Origin: Aurantiochytrium sp. KH105
Lineage: Eukaryota; Sar; Bigyra; Thraustochytrida; Thraustochytriidae
Direction of reading: 5' to 3'
Assembly: GCA_003116975.1 (NCBI GenBank)
Contig: BGKB01000060.1
Span: 62,001-126,000 of the forward strand
DNA length: 64,000 nucleotides
Below the pieces are notes generated by a model. It did no database searches and was not told where the DNA came from. It saw nothing but the letters and a program-made list of their open reading frames with translations. The translations under genes and the position numbers were made by a program. Position 1 is the first letter of the stretch, and each line of letters opens with the position of its first letter. This document shows, one piece after another, positions 9,268 through 18,827 of the stretch.

Positions 9268-10208
9268 GGCAGCCAAGCAGCCAATCAAAAGTAGAATTAT
9301 TTAGATGAACAACCAGATAAAGATGACGACATGCGCGTGGTCAAGCGTCAGCATGAGTAACAGCAAAGGCTCCAAGGATCCTTTCGAAACCCTCGAGACT
9401 TTGCACTCTTTGAGCCAGCCAGCCTGGAAGAGGTAGTGTAGTACCTACATATGACGCGAGGAAGATTAAATATCAGCACGGTCAGAAAATAGTTCAAGTT
9501 TCGGCACCACTGGGCTTGCTATGGACCGGCGAGGCTCGCTGCCGCCGCCTTCAGCATTCCCTTTCTCTCTCGCTCTCCACCTTTATGAGGTGCAGCTGCA
9601 GCACTTCCACCAGCTGCTGCTGCCGGCTGCGGCGGCTACGGCTTCGGGACTTCTCCACCGCTGGTCGGCGTGCATTCCGCACGCCTGCTGCACTGCTGCC
9701 TTCAAGTTGCCTTCAATCCTGCCGCTCTTACTCGGCATGATGGACTGACTGGCCAGGCACCACTCCCGAGGACTATGAAAGGGTGATGTCTCCGTACACA
9801 ACCACGCACGCGCGCAGACGCACGCCGCCTTTCGCTGGTGAGAATCGCGAGTCGACCAGCCGTAACTTGGACGGGCACCTGCTGGCTGCTGCTGCGAGGG
9901 CGGGCTGGCTGCACAGGCTGGCCACGGTGGCTGGCCGTGAGTGAGCATGGATGAGTCGCCGAGGCTCTTGCGGCGACACCGCTGTGGTGGAGAGCGTCAT
10001 GTCCCACCGAATTACTGGGTTCAGGGACTGAGAGCGTGCGAAGAAAAAGGAAATGAAGAGGAGAAGAAGGAGAAGGTGGCGATGGAGTGCCGCGGCCCGG
10101 TTGGGCGAGCAAATAGCGAAGGGCTCACAGCCATCGGTGTCGCCGCGCGAGTGCGAGTCGTGTGTTGCGGCCGTGATCGTCTCCGTCCGTGCTGCCGAGC
10201 CGGCCACG
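9268..10208. other. Intergenic gap between the tandem paralogues
   Basis: About 940 bp between co-directional paralogues. Codon-like order is absent. Part of 10053-10208 is open in frame with the downstream gene and could be an N-terminal extension (52 residues, Arg-rich). No other gene was seen. Confidence 0.35.
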
Positions 10209-11531
10209 ATGATTGGCCAAGATATAGAAGACGGGAGACACCCTGCGCAGGCGTCGCCGACGAGAAGGAGGACGCGGAGCTCGCCTCTGGGCGAGGACGG
10301 GCAACGAGGACGCCGCGTTCCCGTGGAGACGGCAGAGGCGACGGCCAAGGGAGAGGGGAAAGACCTGAACTGTCTGCGACATGTCGAGAACCTCGATAAG
10401 CTGCCTTCAAAGGTCTCGCACCTGGAACAAAAGGGCGACAATGAGGTTGTGTTCTACCCTGATGACTTTGATGGCGAGCTCGTCTATCACTCGCGTCATC
10501 ATCGCAAAAATCGGTTTCCCATGGTAAATAGCAAATCCAGCGAGACCTACGTGCAAAGACACCATTTACAGCTTCTCAGCTTTGACCCTGAGAATGTCTC
10601 ATGGTGGGTCGCCCATACCTTTACGTGGGGTTCCGTACTCTTTGTTGTCCAAGGCTATTATCTTTTGTGGCCCATTGAAGATGATGAAAGAAGTCGCGTC
10701 CTGACCGGCGTTCTAGGCTTTATCGGTGGTCTCCTCTTCGAAGTTGGCGCGTACGCTGCAGTGCTTGAGGCAATCAACCCTCGTTCCAAGCTCGAATTCG
10801 GCTACTACATATCAGACATGAGCTACAAGAACTACAGGAACGTCCTGCACCTTGTCCCTCATGTAGAGACACGGCGCAAAAAGTGGACTTGGTTCGCTCT
10901 CAAGTTTGGTGACGCAGGACAAAAAGCTGCTAGCGTGCAATTTATCGGTGCGACTTTTTATCTCATTGCAACGATCATGGAGCTCCCCATCTACAATGCG
11001 GAGAACACAGTCATTCCCTCTGACCGGTTCATCCTCATAGATGTCTTTGTCTACGGTTTTGAGGTCATCGGCTCGGTTTGTTTTCTGTACTCGCCAATTG
11101 TGCTCATGTTGGAAACGCAATATGCTTGGTACATGCCGAATTTAGGCTCGCTTGGTTGGCACATTAGCTTTTGGAACATGATTGGCGGTTGGGGATTCAT
11201 GTTGTGTTCAATTTTTGGCTTTCTGGACAACGTCAACGGTCGCACTATTTGCTGCCAGTTCTATGGCACTGACCTTTCTACCTTTTGGGGTTCGATTGCC
11301 TTTTTGCTTGCCTCGATTCTCCTTGCAATCGAGGTTGCAAACAAGCATCCTTTGCCAACGCCCAGCTTTCTCGTTCCTTTTACGCGTCCCACCAAGGATA
11401 AAAAGACTCGTTCAAATCGAGGCGCCCGACGGCAAAACAGTCTGGACAAATATAAAGACACTCAGAACACCTCTAATCCTGCTGCTCATAGCGATGGTAG
11501 CGACAGTACGTTTGCGGAAAAGATCGCATAA
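10209..11531 (+). CDS. Six-TM membrane protein, tandem paralogue B
   Basis: The protein has 440 residues from the ATG at 10209. An in-frame ATG at 10053 would add 52 Arg-rich residues and cannot be excluded. The core matches paralogue A nearly end to end: GDNEVVFYPDDFDGELVYH, HHRKNRFPM, WWVAHTFTWGSVLFVV, LEAINPRSKLEFGYY, YAWYMPNLGSLGWH, FGFLDNVNGRTICCQFYG and TFWGSIAFLLASILLAIE. About six membrane segments occupy the same positions as in the neighbour. N- and C-termini diverge, so the copies arose by a local duplication old enough for the tails to drift. The highly kept loop motifs (YMPNLGSLGWH, DNVNGRT.CCQFYGT) are likely functional. Function unknown. Confidence 0.85.
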   Translation: MIGQDIEDGRHPAQASPTRRRTRSSPLGEDGQRGRRVPVETAEATAKGEGKDLNCLRHVENLDKLPSKVSHLEQKGDNEVVFYPDDFDGELVYHSRHHRKNRFPMVNSKSSETYVQRHHLQLLSFDPENVSWWVAHTFTWGSVLFVVQGYYLLWPIEDDERSRVLTGVLGFIGGLLFEVGAYAAVLEAINPRSKLEFGYYISDMSYKNYRNVLHLVPHVETRRKKWTWFALKFGDAGQKAASVQFIGATFYLIATIMELPIYNAENTVIPSDRFILIDVFVYGFEVIGSVCFLYSPIVLMLETQYAWYMPNLGSLGWHISFWNMIGGWGFMLCSIFGFLDNVNGRTICCQFYGTDLSTFWGSIAFLLASILLAIEVANKHPLPTPSFLVPFTRPTKDKKTRSNRGARRQNSLDKYKDTQNTSNPAAHSDGSDSTFAEKIA

Positions 11532-11918
11532 AGAAGTAGAAGTGAGGAAGCGATATTGCAAGGAGCTGCTCGGCATCGGTGAAGCGTATTTCGAGGCGCG
11601 CGCGCTCCATAAATCGCGCTTCTATTATTAAAAACTTTCCTCGGACGACAGTTGCTCAAAAAAAAGAGAAAGATTTTGTGTTGTCTGCAAGAACGAACAA
11701 TACATTTGTTGGCTTCATCCATCCATTCATTCGCACTTCTTTTCTTTTCTTGTTTTTCGTTTTTAGACTATTTATTACCAGAGACCTTTTCGTTGCGGCC
11801 CCTGGGAATGAGATAAAGCGCGATTGCCAGCAATCACCAAGAGCAAATCCAATTCCATCCCACAACCTCCCTGTGTAGAAAGAAGCCGAGAATATGACCT
11901 CATCTGTGACGCATGTGC

Positions 11919-11996
<78 letters not shown>

Positions 11997-12075
11997 TCAC
12001 CAGCGCGAATGCCGGTGATTCTGGCGTCGGCCGGATCAAAAAGATCAAAACGACAATATCGGAAAGAGAGAATAA
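11532..12075. other. Convergent intergenic region carrying the AAGC microsatellite
   Basis: The 3' flanks of paralogue B and of the TPR-prefoldin gene meet here. It has poly-A/T patches and the (AAGC)n tract at 11919-11996. No gene was recognised; Lys-Gln-Ala-Ser and Leu-Ala-Cys reading frames are products of the repeat. Confidence 0.5.
11919..11996. repeat. (AAGC)n microsatellite, about 19 perfect units
   Basis: An uninterrupted tetranucleotide array of about 78 bp. The same unit recurs at 43991-44050 and in short form near 7575. Confidence 0.95.
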
Positions 12076-12876
12076 TTAAGCCTGTCTGCGACGCAAGTGG
12101 TCCATGAGCGTGCTGTTGGCGTCCTCGAGATTGCGCTTCATGAGCATCTGACCCTTTTTCAGATTGTCAATATCAGAGGCAAGCTTGGTACTCTCGGTAC
12201 CAAGGTCCTTGGTGATCTGAGCAGCATCCTGCATGAGAAAGCCCTTTCCCATGGCCCGGTAGCAGTTGACCTCGGCGCCATCCTTGGACTTGGTCTCCTC
12301 AATAATACTCTGAGAAATGATAGCCTTGGTACGTTGCTCGAGCTCCTTTTCGTTGAGCTCATTGGTGACCTGCATGTATTTGAACTTTGCCTCCATGACG
12401 CGCTGGCCGAGCTCCTGCGTACCGCCCATCATGGCCTCCTCGGTGGTGGCGCGGGCGTCCGGGGTCCTGTTCGCGGCGGAGGCATCACGGATCTTATTCT
12501 TGAGCTCTTTCTCGAGCTTTCTGAACTCATGCACACCAGACTTCTTCTGTGCGGACTTCTTACCCGATGCGCTAGGCAAGAGCTTCATGCCCTCCTTGAC
12601 AACGCGCAACGCCTCCTCGTGGTTGTTGAGCTCCTTTTCGGCCGTCGCCAGTCGCAGATACGCCTTGACAAAAGAGGCGTCCATGGCGAGGCATTTCTTT
12701 GCATCGGTCCTGGCGTCTTCCCACTGCTTGAGGGCCAGGTACGCGGCCGCGCGGTTGGCGTAAAGCACGTGGTTGAGCTCGTCCAGCTCGATCGCCTCCG
12801 TGTAAAGCTTCACCGCCTTTTCATGGTCGCCCGCGCGGAAGGCGTCGTTGCCCGCATCTTTCTTTGCTTCCGCCAT
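12076..12876 (-). CDS. TPR domain fused to a prefoldin subunit 1-like domain
   Basis: The protein has 266 residues from the ATG at 12876; an in-frame ATG at 13017 would add a disordered Arg/Pro-rich leader. Residues about 3-115 form three TPR units of the STI1/TTC type (AGNDAFRAGDHEKAVKLYTE, YANRAAAYLALKQWEDA, KAYLRLATAEKELNNHEEAL). A charged linker follows. Residues about 150-265 are a beta-type prefoldin: two long helices around a short hairpin, with YRAMGKGFLMQD aligning to YEGVGRMFILQS of human PFDN1, then KLASDIDNLKKGQMLMKRNL. Prefoldin hexamers deliver unfolded actin and tubulin to the CCT chaperonin. TPRs of this type commonly dock Hsp70/Hsp90 tails, so a chaperone-bridging role is a reasonable inference. 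Ordinary PFDN1 is ~120 residues with no TPR, which makes this architecture notable. Confidence 0.85.
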   Translation of the reverse strand: MAEAKKDAGNDAFRAGDHEKAVKLYTEAIELDELNHVLYANRAAAYLALKQWEDARTDAKKCLAMDASFVKAYLRLATAEKELNNHEEALRVVKEGMKLLPSASGKKSAQKKSGVHEFRKLEKELKNKIRDASAANRTPDARATTEEAMMGGTQELGQRVMEAKFKYMQVTNELNEKELEQRTKAIISQSIIEETKSKDGAEVNCYRAMGKGFLMQDAAQITKDLGTESTKLASDIDNLKKGQMLMKRNLEDANSTLMDHLRRRQA

Positions 12877-14303
12877 CCTGCCTGCCCGCTGTCCCGGCCT
12901 GTGCTCGTCTCCTGCTGCGCCTGGTGGCTGCGGCGGTCTCCTCGTGTCTGCCCTCACGCGCGCGCTCGATCCTTCGGTCCGCGGCCTCTCGCGATGACTT
13001 CTCTCTGTCGCCCGCACGCTCGCTCGCTCGCTCGCTTCTTTCTTTTTCGGTTTGCGAGTTTTAACCGGCGGTTGAGGGATGGCAACGTTTGTCTCCTGAC
13101 TTGTGGTTGTTAACCATTATTATGACGGCTCCGGTGCTTCTGCCGCCGCCAGACTGGGCCCTCGCCAGACTTGCCTTGAGAGGTGGCCCTTTCTCGATCA
13201 ACGCGTGAGGACAAGGCATAGATAATTGCTTCGTTTGGTGGCTGAAAATAGCACCAATCGAGTTCTTCCGTCCACATGATCTGCTCTGCTTTCGGGGGTA
13301 GGGAAGCAATCTCGACTTTGTACGAAAATCTTCCGCTTTGCACCAGCTTTATTGTTGTAAGCCTTTTGAACAGCGTCACGCTATTTGCTCTACGCGAAGA
13401 TGGCCCTTCAACCTGAATCTGTAAATCGTTTCTCCTTGCAAGAGCAAGATTCACAAAGTCCTCAGAATGTCTTTTCGCCGCGAATCCAAGCAATTGTACT
13501 CGATTACTTTCTTAAAATTGAAGCAACTCAGCTCGTTGATACATCTCTTCCACAAATATAAATGTGCCACACACACGCGTCTTGCACCAAGTGAGAAAGA
13601 TCTTTCAACGCCAACAATCTATTTTCAGAATATCCAAAAAAGCATACATGCGTCATCAGCAACCCTGGTGATCGTTCAGGAAAGAAATACGTCCGCAAAT
13701 GCAATGAGCAGACTACTTTGGCCAATTTGCCCTTCGCATACGCTTTTCTTCTTTTCGGTCTTTCGTGTCTTGGTGATCGACTTGAAGTCCATTTGCGAGA
13801 AAAACAAGAAAGATGATTCGCGTAAACGTATCGAAAATTCCCCTTTGCACGAAACGTGATGGAAACAATTGAAACTTGGTGGATCTCTCGCTGCTTTTCG
13901 GAGACTCTGATGATGTTGACTGTTTTGCTGGGACTCCAATGATCATTGAGAGCCTAGTTGCAAAGGATGCGCAACAACGTGATTCGAATCTGCTTCAGAG
14001 TTCGAGTGATCAGTTCTGCTGGGGACAAATCCGCATGAACGTGGCTTTGTGCAGCTTGAGGCAACGTGCATGCTTTGATAGCATGGTGAGATGCAATGTC
14101 CGGGCCTTCGTCAAGGCATTGTTTAGATAAATGTGTACGCATCGAGTAGCTCCGGTGTCCACGGCGTCTACGGTCTTCGCGGCGTCCACGGCGTCCACGG
14201 TGTCCACGGCGGCCAGATATATGTCAATGTACATCGGAGTGCATCAGGCTACAACGGCTTGCCTCCCGGTGTAAGGGTGATGGCAACATCATCGTGACTT
14301 TGA
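12877..14303. other. Gene-poor stretch upstream of the truncated sulfatase
   Basis: About 1.4 kb, AT-richer than the surroundings from about 13480 onward. A minus-strand open frame at 13110-13493 (about 127 codons, no ATG start) reads somewhat protein-like (PPKAEQIMWTEELDWCYFQP) but matches nothing I know and may be chance or a gene remnant. A six-unit 9-bp repeat lies at 14154-14207. I found none of the missing N-terminal sulfatase motifs here in any frame. Confidence 0.45.
14154..14207. repeat. 9-bp minisatellite, consensus GGCGTCCAC
   Basis: Six adjacent 9-mers (two perfect, four with changes). It lies 100 bp before the sulfatase remnant. Confidence 0.8.
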
Positions 14304-15404
14304 CAGAACTATCGATCGCTTCAATTTAGGAATGATATTCTTGGCGCACGCGCACATTTCGACCGCTTTGGTCGCGTGCCCCCCAATTACTACACTCGGC
14401 GTACGCGGGGCATGATTCGGAGCTGCGACCCTTCCAAGGACAGATCGTGCATCTCATGGGGCCTCAAGACATGCAAGCAATTGACTTGGAGCTGCAAGGA
14501 TATTGGAGCCTATTCTACGAGTTACTCCGGAAGACAAGGGTTCACTCTTCGCGTGGGACAGACATTTGACCCGTACTACGCCCTTTCAAACTTCACGAGC
14601 CGGGCACTTGACTTCATCGATGACCACATGTACAACTTTGGCCGCGAGACGCCCTTCTTCCTCTACGTCCCTGTGAACTCGCCGCACACCCCGCACACCC
14701 CCCACCCTGACTTTCAAGGAAAGAACAAGGCAGGCTTCGGCGCATATGCTGACTTTCTGGAGGAGACCGATCACCGCCTGGGCCAGATCATGGACCACCT
14801 GGAAAAGTGGGGCGTCACCAATAACACTTTGCTGATCGTCACCAGCGACAATGGTCCCGAAGGTGTTTACAAGTACATTCGCAACGGTCTCGAATCGGCC
14901 CACATTTGGAGCCGCGGCAAGCGTTCGCTGTACGAGGGCGGCAATCGTGTTCCCTTTCTCATGCAGTGGCCCAATGTCATCCCCGCAGGCGTGAAGAGCG
15001 AGGCTACGATCGGTCAGATCGACCTGATCAAGACCATTTCGGAGCTTACAGGAGCGAACCTTGATGGCGGAAAGGACAGCTTCAGCTTTTGGGAGGCCAT
15101 TTGCAACGCTCGCGAGCCAGACATGGACAAGGTGCGCAACAAACAGCCTTTGGTGAATGAGATTCCAAAGTCTGTGTCGGGCAGAGGCCCCGGTATGTCC
15201 ATCCGTTGCAACAACATCAAAGTCTTTCACAATGGCAACAAGTGGTGCCTCTTCGACCTCGAGGAGAATCCCAAGGAAGACTGGCGCAAGAATCTCTACA
15301 AGCCTTGGCTTAAGGATGGAAAAATGGCGTACTTTTGGAAGTATTCTAAGGCCCTCAACAAGATCATCAAAGAAGGTCATTCAGACGAGACTGCCGTTTG
15401 CTAA
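14304..15404 (+). pseudogene. Sulfatase (type I, arylsulfatase-like), N-terminal catalytic part missing
   Basis: This open frame of 366 codons encodes the C-terminal part of a type I sulfatase: FFLYVPVNSPHTPHTPHPDF, a membrane-independent alpha/beta core with GAYADFLEETDHRLGQIMDH, the metal-site motif TSDNGPEG, and SLYEGGNRVPFLMQWP, followed by the C-terminal subdomain. Family members are usually 450-600 residues and begin with a metal-binding Asp pair and the C-x-P-S-R formylglycine motif. Neither is present here or in the 1.4 kb upstream. The frame is closed by a stop at 14301, and the first in-frame ATG is at 14412. A splice-acceptor-like CAG precedes 14307, so a distant 5' exon is conceivable. 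As it stands the product would lack the active-site nucleophile. It may be a truncated gene, an assembly loss, or the last exon of a longer gene. Confidence 0.65.
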
Positions 15405-16377
15405 ACAAGGAGAAATTTGTGCATTGTTATAAATCATGTCGTGGAACAGTGTAGAACCTTTTTTCTTTTTTTTTGAAAAGTTTTAGCGCGTGACACTTGA
15501 AAATTCGATTGGAGGAAGCGGCTTACCATCAGCTATAACTTTAGATCGGACCGCGCGCCACAGACGCATATGAGAGGCAATGATGGAGCAATTTACCGCT
15601 GAGAACAGCTCAAGGGGTGGTTTCGGTAGGGATGTCCCATCGTTTGGTGTTTTGTAGGCCCATTCGAGCAACCTCTTGTGTCGAAGCAAGCGGCAAGGTA
15701 TGAACTTCGAACCGCCGCTGGAACACACACTAAGCACGAATAAATGAGTTCCATAGTCGAGTCTTCCACAAACAGAGCATAGTCTGTGTCCAGAACAACA
15801 GCATGGTGCAATACTTGAGCACGGTTTGCTTTGGGGACATCCCACCAAATTGCATCCTGCATCGTGCACTGAAAGGATGTTCCGTGCTCTCGCTGGACCA
15901 CATTGTCGCTCTACTATAGCCTCGGTGTGCTGTGAAGCCTCGGGCGCGCATCAAACCAGGCGTATTGTCAAGTGTGTCGCACGCTTCAAGAAGGGCGTTC
16001 ATCGCTTGAGGTTGCGTGCAATTCTCTTCACCGCAGTGCTGCGTGGCGAACATTATCCGCAATAGCGCATCTGCAACGGTGTCACTTTCTGGGCCATCTT
16101 TTCCTGCTTTGCGGTTCCTTTGTTCGTGGCGTTGAACGCCTGATGAACGTGTCCCGACCAGCTCGTCATCAACGAACGTAATTTCTTTTCACTGTTATTA
16201 CGGGCTCTGCGAGATAAATTTCAAGCTTGCAAGATCTTCTTTTTGAAGACACATCGGGCGTCTCGACAGTTACACAGCGTATGTTGGAAAAAAAAATTGT
16301 TTGTTATGTGGTGGCTCGACTCAACAAGATTCGAATTGGACTCGACTTGACTCAGCTCGCCGGCTCGTTCGTTCGTA
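15405..16377. other. Gap between the sulfatase remnant and RPT2; possible decayed coding DNA
   Basis: About 970 bp. On the minus strand, overlapping frames at about 15483-16062 contain protein-like stretches in different frames (for example CTMQDAIWWDVPKANRAQV and TQPQAMNALLEACDTLDNT), as might be left by an old gene. I recognise no family and see no intact start-to-stop gene. Confidence 0.35.
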
Positions 16378-18201
16378 CTACAGGTAGAGGCCTTCGGGGA
16401 TGTTGCTCTTCTTGCGATAAAGAGCACTCTCCTTAGCCTTGACAAGATCATCTTGGGTGACCTGTGATCGGGCAACGCAGGTCGCATAGCATTCGTGCAC
16501 GAGAATGTTAGTATGAGATGGGGATGCTTCTGAAAGAGAAAGGGAGAGAGAGAGAGAGACTTTGCACTTACCTTCATGCGGCGCTCACGAAGCGCGAGGA
16601 GACCAGCCTCCGTGCAGATCGCCTTGATGTCGGCGCCCGAAATGTCGTCCTTGGCAGAGATGAAGACATTGAGATCGACGTCGTCTGCGAGGCTCATTTT
16701 CGAGGTGGTGATGGAAAAAATCTGCTTCTTTGTGGCCTCGTTGGGAAGGGGAATTTCGATCTTACGATCAATGCGACCGGGTCGAATCAGTGCAGGATCC
16801 AGACTGTCAATGCGGTTGGTCGCCATAATGACCTTGATGTCGGAGCGGTTATCAAAACCATCGAGCTGATTGAGAAGCTCAAGCATGGTGCGTTGCTGGA
16901 AAGAAGAACAAGAAGGATAGAAGAAAGTCAAACACAAAAAAAGTTGTCAGTGGACAGCTTTGTCGCTTTGGCACAATCAGGCCCGCGCAGGGCGGAGCGG
17001 TGCCTTGATGGGATTTACTTACAATTTCTTTGGCGCCTCCACTAGAGCCTGTGAAGTGCAGAGAAATGATTCACACACGGGAATCAAAACAAAATTTGTC
17101 AGTCTGCGTAATCATCCCTTCGTTGCTGTCCCGCGCCTACATATAGACGTGACGATACAAGACCAGGTCATGCATTCATTCATTCATTCAAGCAAATCTT
17201 GCTCGCTTGCGTAGTATGAAGCTTCTCAGGTCGACTTGTCGCCTCTGCCGCCGTTTTCCGTTTGCAGCACGTCTTCGGAAAAACTGGATAAAGGGCGGAG
17301 AAAAGAACTTACTCTGGTATCGCTTCATACCAACAGCGTCGATTTCGTCGATAAAGATGATCGAGGGCGCGTGGTCCTCGGCCACCTCGAACATTTGGCG
17401 CACAAGTTTGGGGCCATCACCAAGGTACTTTTGAATGAGCTCCGAACCAACAACACGCAAAAAGGTGGCCGAAGTCTGGTTAGCAACGGCTTTGGCCAGG
17501 AGCGTCTTGCCCGTGCCGGGCGGTCCATAGAGAATAACACCCTTGGGCGGGTTAATTCCGATATCCTCGTAGAGCTCAGGGTGGGTAAGGGGCAGCTCAA
17601 CGGCCTCCTTCATCTCCTGAATCTGGTCCTCGAGGCCGCCAATATCGGCGTACGTCTCTGCCGGGGCCTTGTCGACCTTCATGGTCGTCACAAGGGGATC
17701 GGTGTCGTCGCTGAGGATGCCGACGACCGAGGACGTTTTATTGTGCAGCAGTACCGAGGCACCGGGTTCGAGCTGGTCCTGGTCGACAATGGAGAGAATG
17801 TTGACATAGTACTCGGGTCCGACGCTGGACGAAACAATCGCATGGTTGTCATCGATGATTTCCTCGAGAGTGCCGATGCTGAGCGGGGTCCCGCGGAGCT
17901 CGTCGATCTTGGAGCGGTCCTCCTCGTCCTTGACGTGTTTGGGCTTGAGCAGCTCCTGGTTTCGAATGTACTCCTCCTCGAGCAGGAGAAAGTCCTTGAT
18001 GCGCTCCAGCTTCATGAGCCGCAGCTTGCACTTGGCGCTCGGCAGCACGTTGGGCACCTTGGTCGCGGTCGCCACGCCGCGCTTCCTGCGCCGCTTGCCC
18101 ACGCGCGTCGGCTGCCCGTGCTGGAACTTCTTCTTCTTCTTCTGCTGGTCCTCCTTGCTGCGCTTCCCCGGCCCGCCGGGCCCGCCCTGCGCGTTGCCCA
18201 T
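16378..18201 (-). CDS. RPT2: 26S proteasome regulatory ATPase Rpt2 (PSMC1), four exons
   Basis: Exons on the minus strand are 18201-17313, 17048-17023, 16895-16572 and 16461-16378, with introns of 264, 127 and 110 nt, all GT-AG (donors GTAAGT). Joined, they give 440 residues, exactly the usual Rpt2 length. The N-terminus MGNAQGG fits the known N-myristoylation site of Rpt2. An OB-like domain follows, then the AAA+ module with Walker A GPPGTGKT, Walker B IIFIDEID, the SRH region [20 protein letters not shown], and a C-terminal GLYL, the HbYX-type tail that docks into the 20S alpha ring. The 26-nt second exon encodes the SSGGAKEI segment. Rpt2 unfolds substrates and opens the 20S gate. This is a housekeeping gene with more introns than its neighbours. 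The shared upstream spacer faces a divergent coiled-coil gene. Confidence 0.97.
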
Positions 18202-18827
18202 CCTCGCCGCCCGCGCGCCGCCGCCGCACAGACCCCGCGCGCCCGCTCAAGATCGCGCGTCTGCCGCGCCGCCCCGCCGCCTCAACGGCGAAGCTTCTCT
18301 CGGGCGCGCCCCGCCGCCTTAATCCGCCCCGGACGCGCGCGGGGAACCCCGGACGCGGGCCCGCAGATTAAGGCGCCCGCGCCGCTCGGTCGGGGGCCTG
18401 CGGGGCACCCAAATGCAGCTGCTCGAGCGAGCACGCGGGCTCCGCGCGGCGGGGGCAGCGCCCAAGGGAGGCCTCGCAGAAATCGTCTTCGTCTTCGTCT
18501 CCTTCTTCTTTGCAGTGGCCAGCACTTCCGTCCGCGGCCAAGGGGAGTCGTCGTCGTCCGCGGTGGTCTCGGCCTTGCTGCAGCGCTGTTCTTCAGCTCG
18601 TCTCGCCACTGGTTCCAGCCTGACGTGTGAGAGCGTGCGATGTGAGCGCAGAAGAAGGCAGCGCAGAGCCGAGCAGAGCGCAGCGAAGACGCAAACCTGC
18701 GAGACAAACCCGAACGCAAGAAGCCGGAGGCCTCGAGGGAGGCGCGCGGCCGCGGCTCCAGCGAGCTGCGGCTGCGGCTGCGCGGAGAGGAGAGGAGAGG
18801 AGACGAGAGGCGAGGCGAGGCGAGGAG
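18202..18827. promoter_or_regulatory. Divergent GC-rich promoter region, RPT2 / coiled-coil protein
   Basis: About 625 bp, strongly GC-rich with CGCG runs, between outward-facing genes. It ends in a purine-rich GAGGA/GAGGC stretch immediately before the ATG at 18828. No gene was seen. Confidence 0.45.

Noticed and set aside
11656-12107. Repeat frames encoding Lys-Gln-Ala-Ser or Leu-Leu-Ala-Cys runs
   Set aside because: They are direct translations of the (AAGC)n microsatellite in an intergenic gap, with no conserved flanks.
12097-13113. 338-codon plus-strand frame over the TPR-prefoldin gene
   Set aside because: Leu/Val-rich antisense shadow with no domain resemblance.
17236-18630. Long plus-strand open frame antisense to RPT2
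   Set aside because: It is a Leu/Arg-rich shadow of the RPT2 first exon. The minus strand encodes a full, motif-perfect proteasome ATPase.
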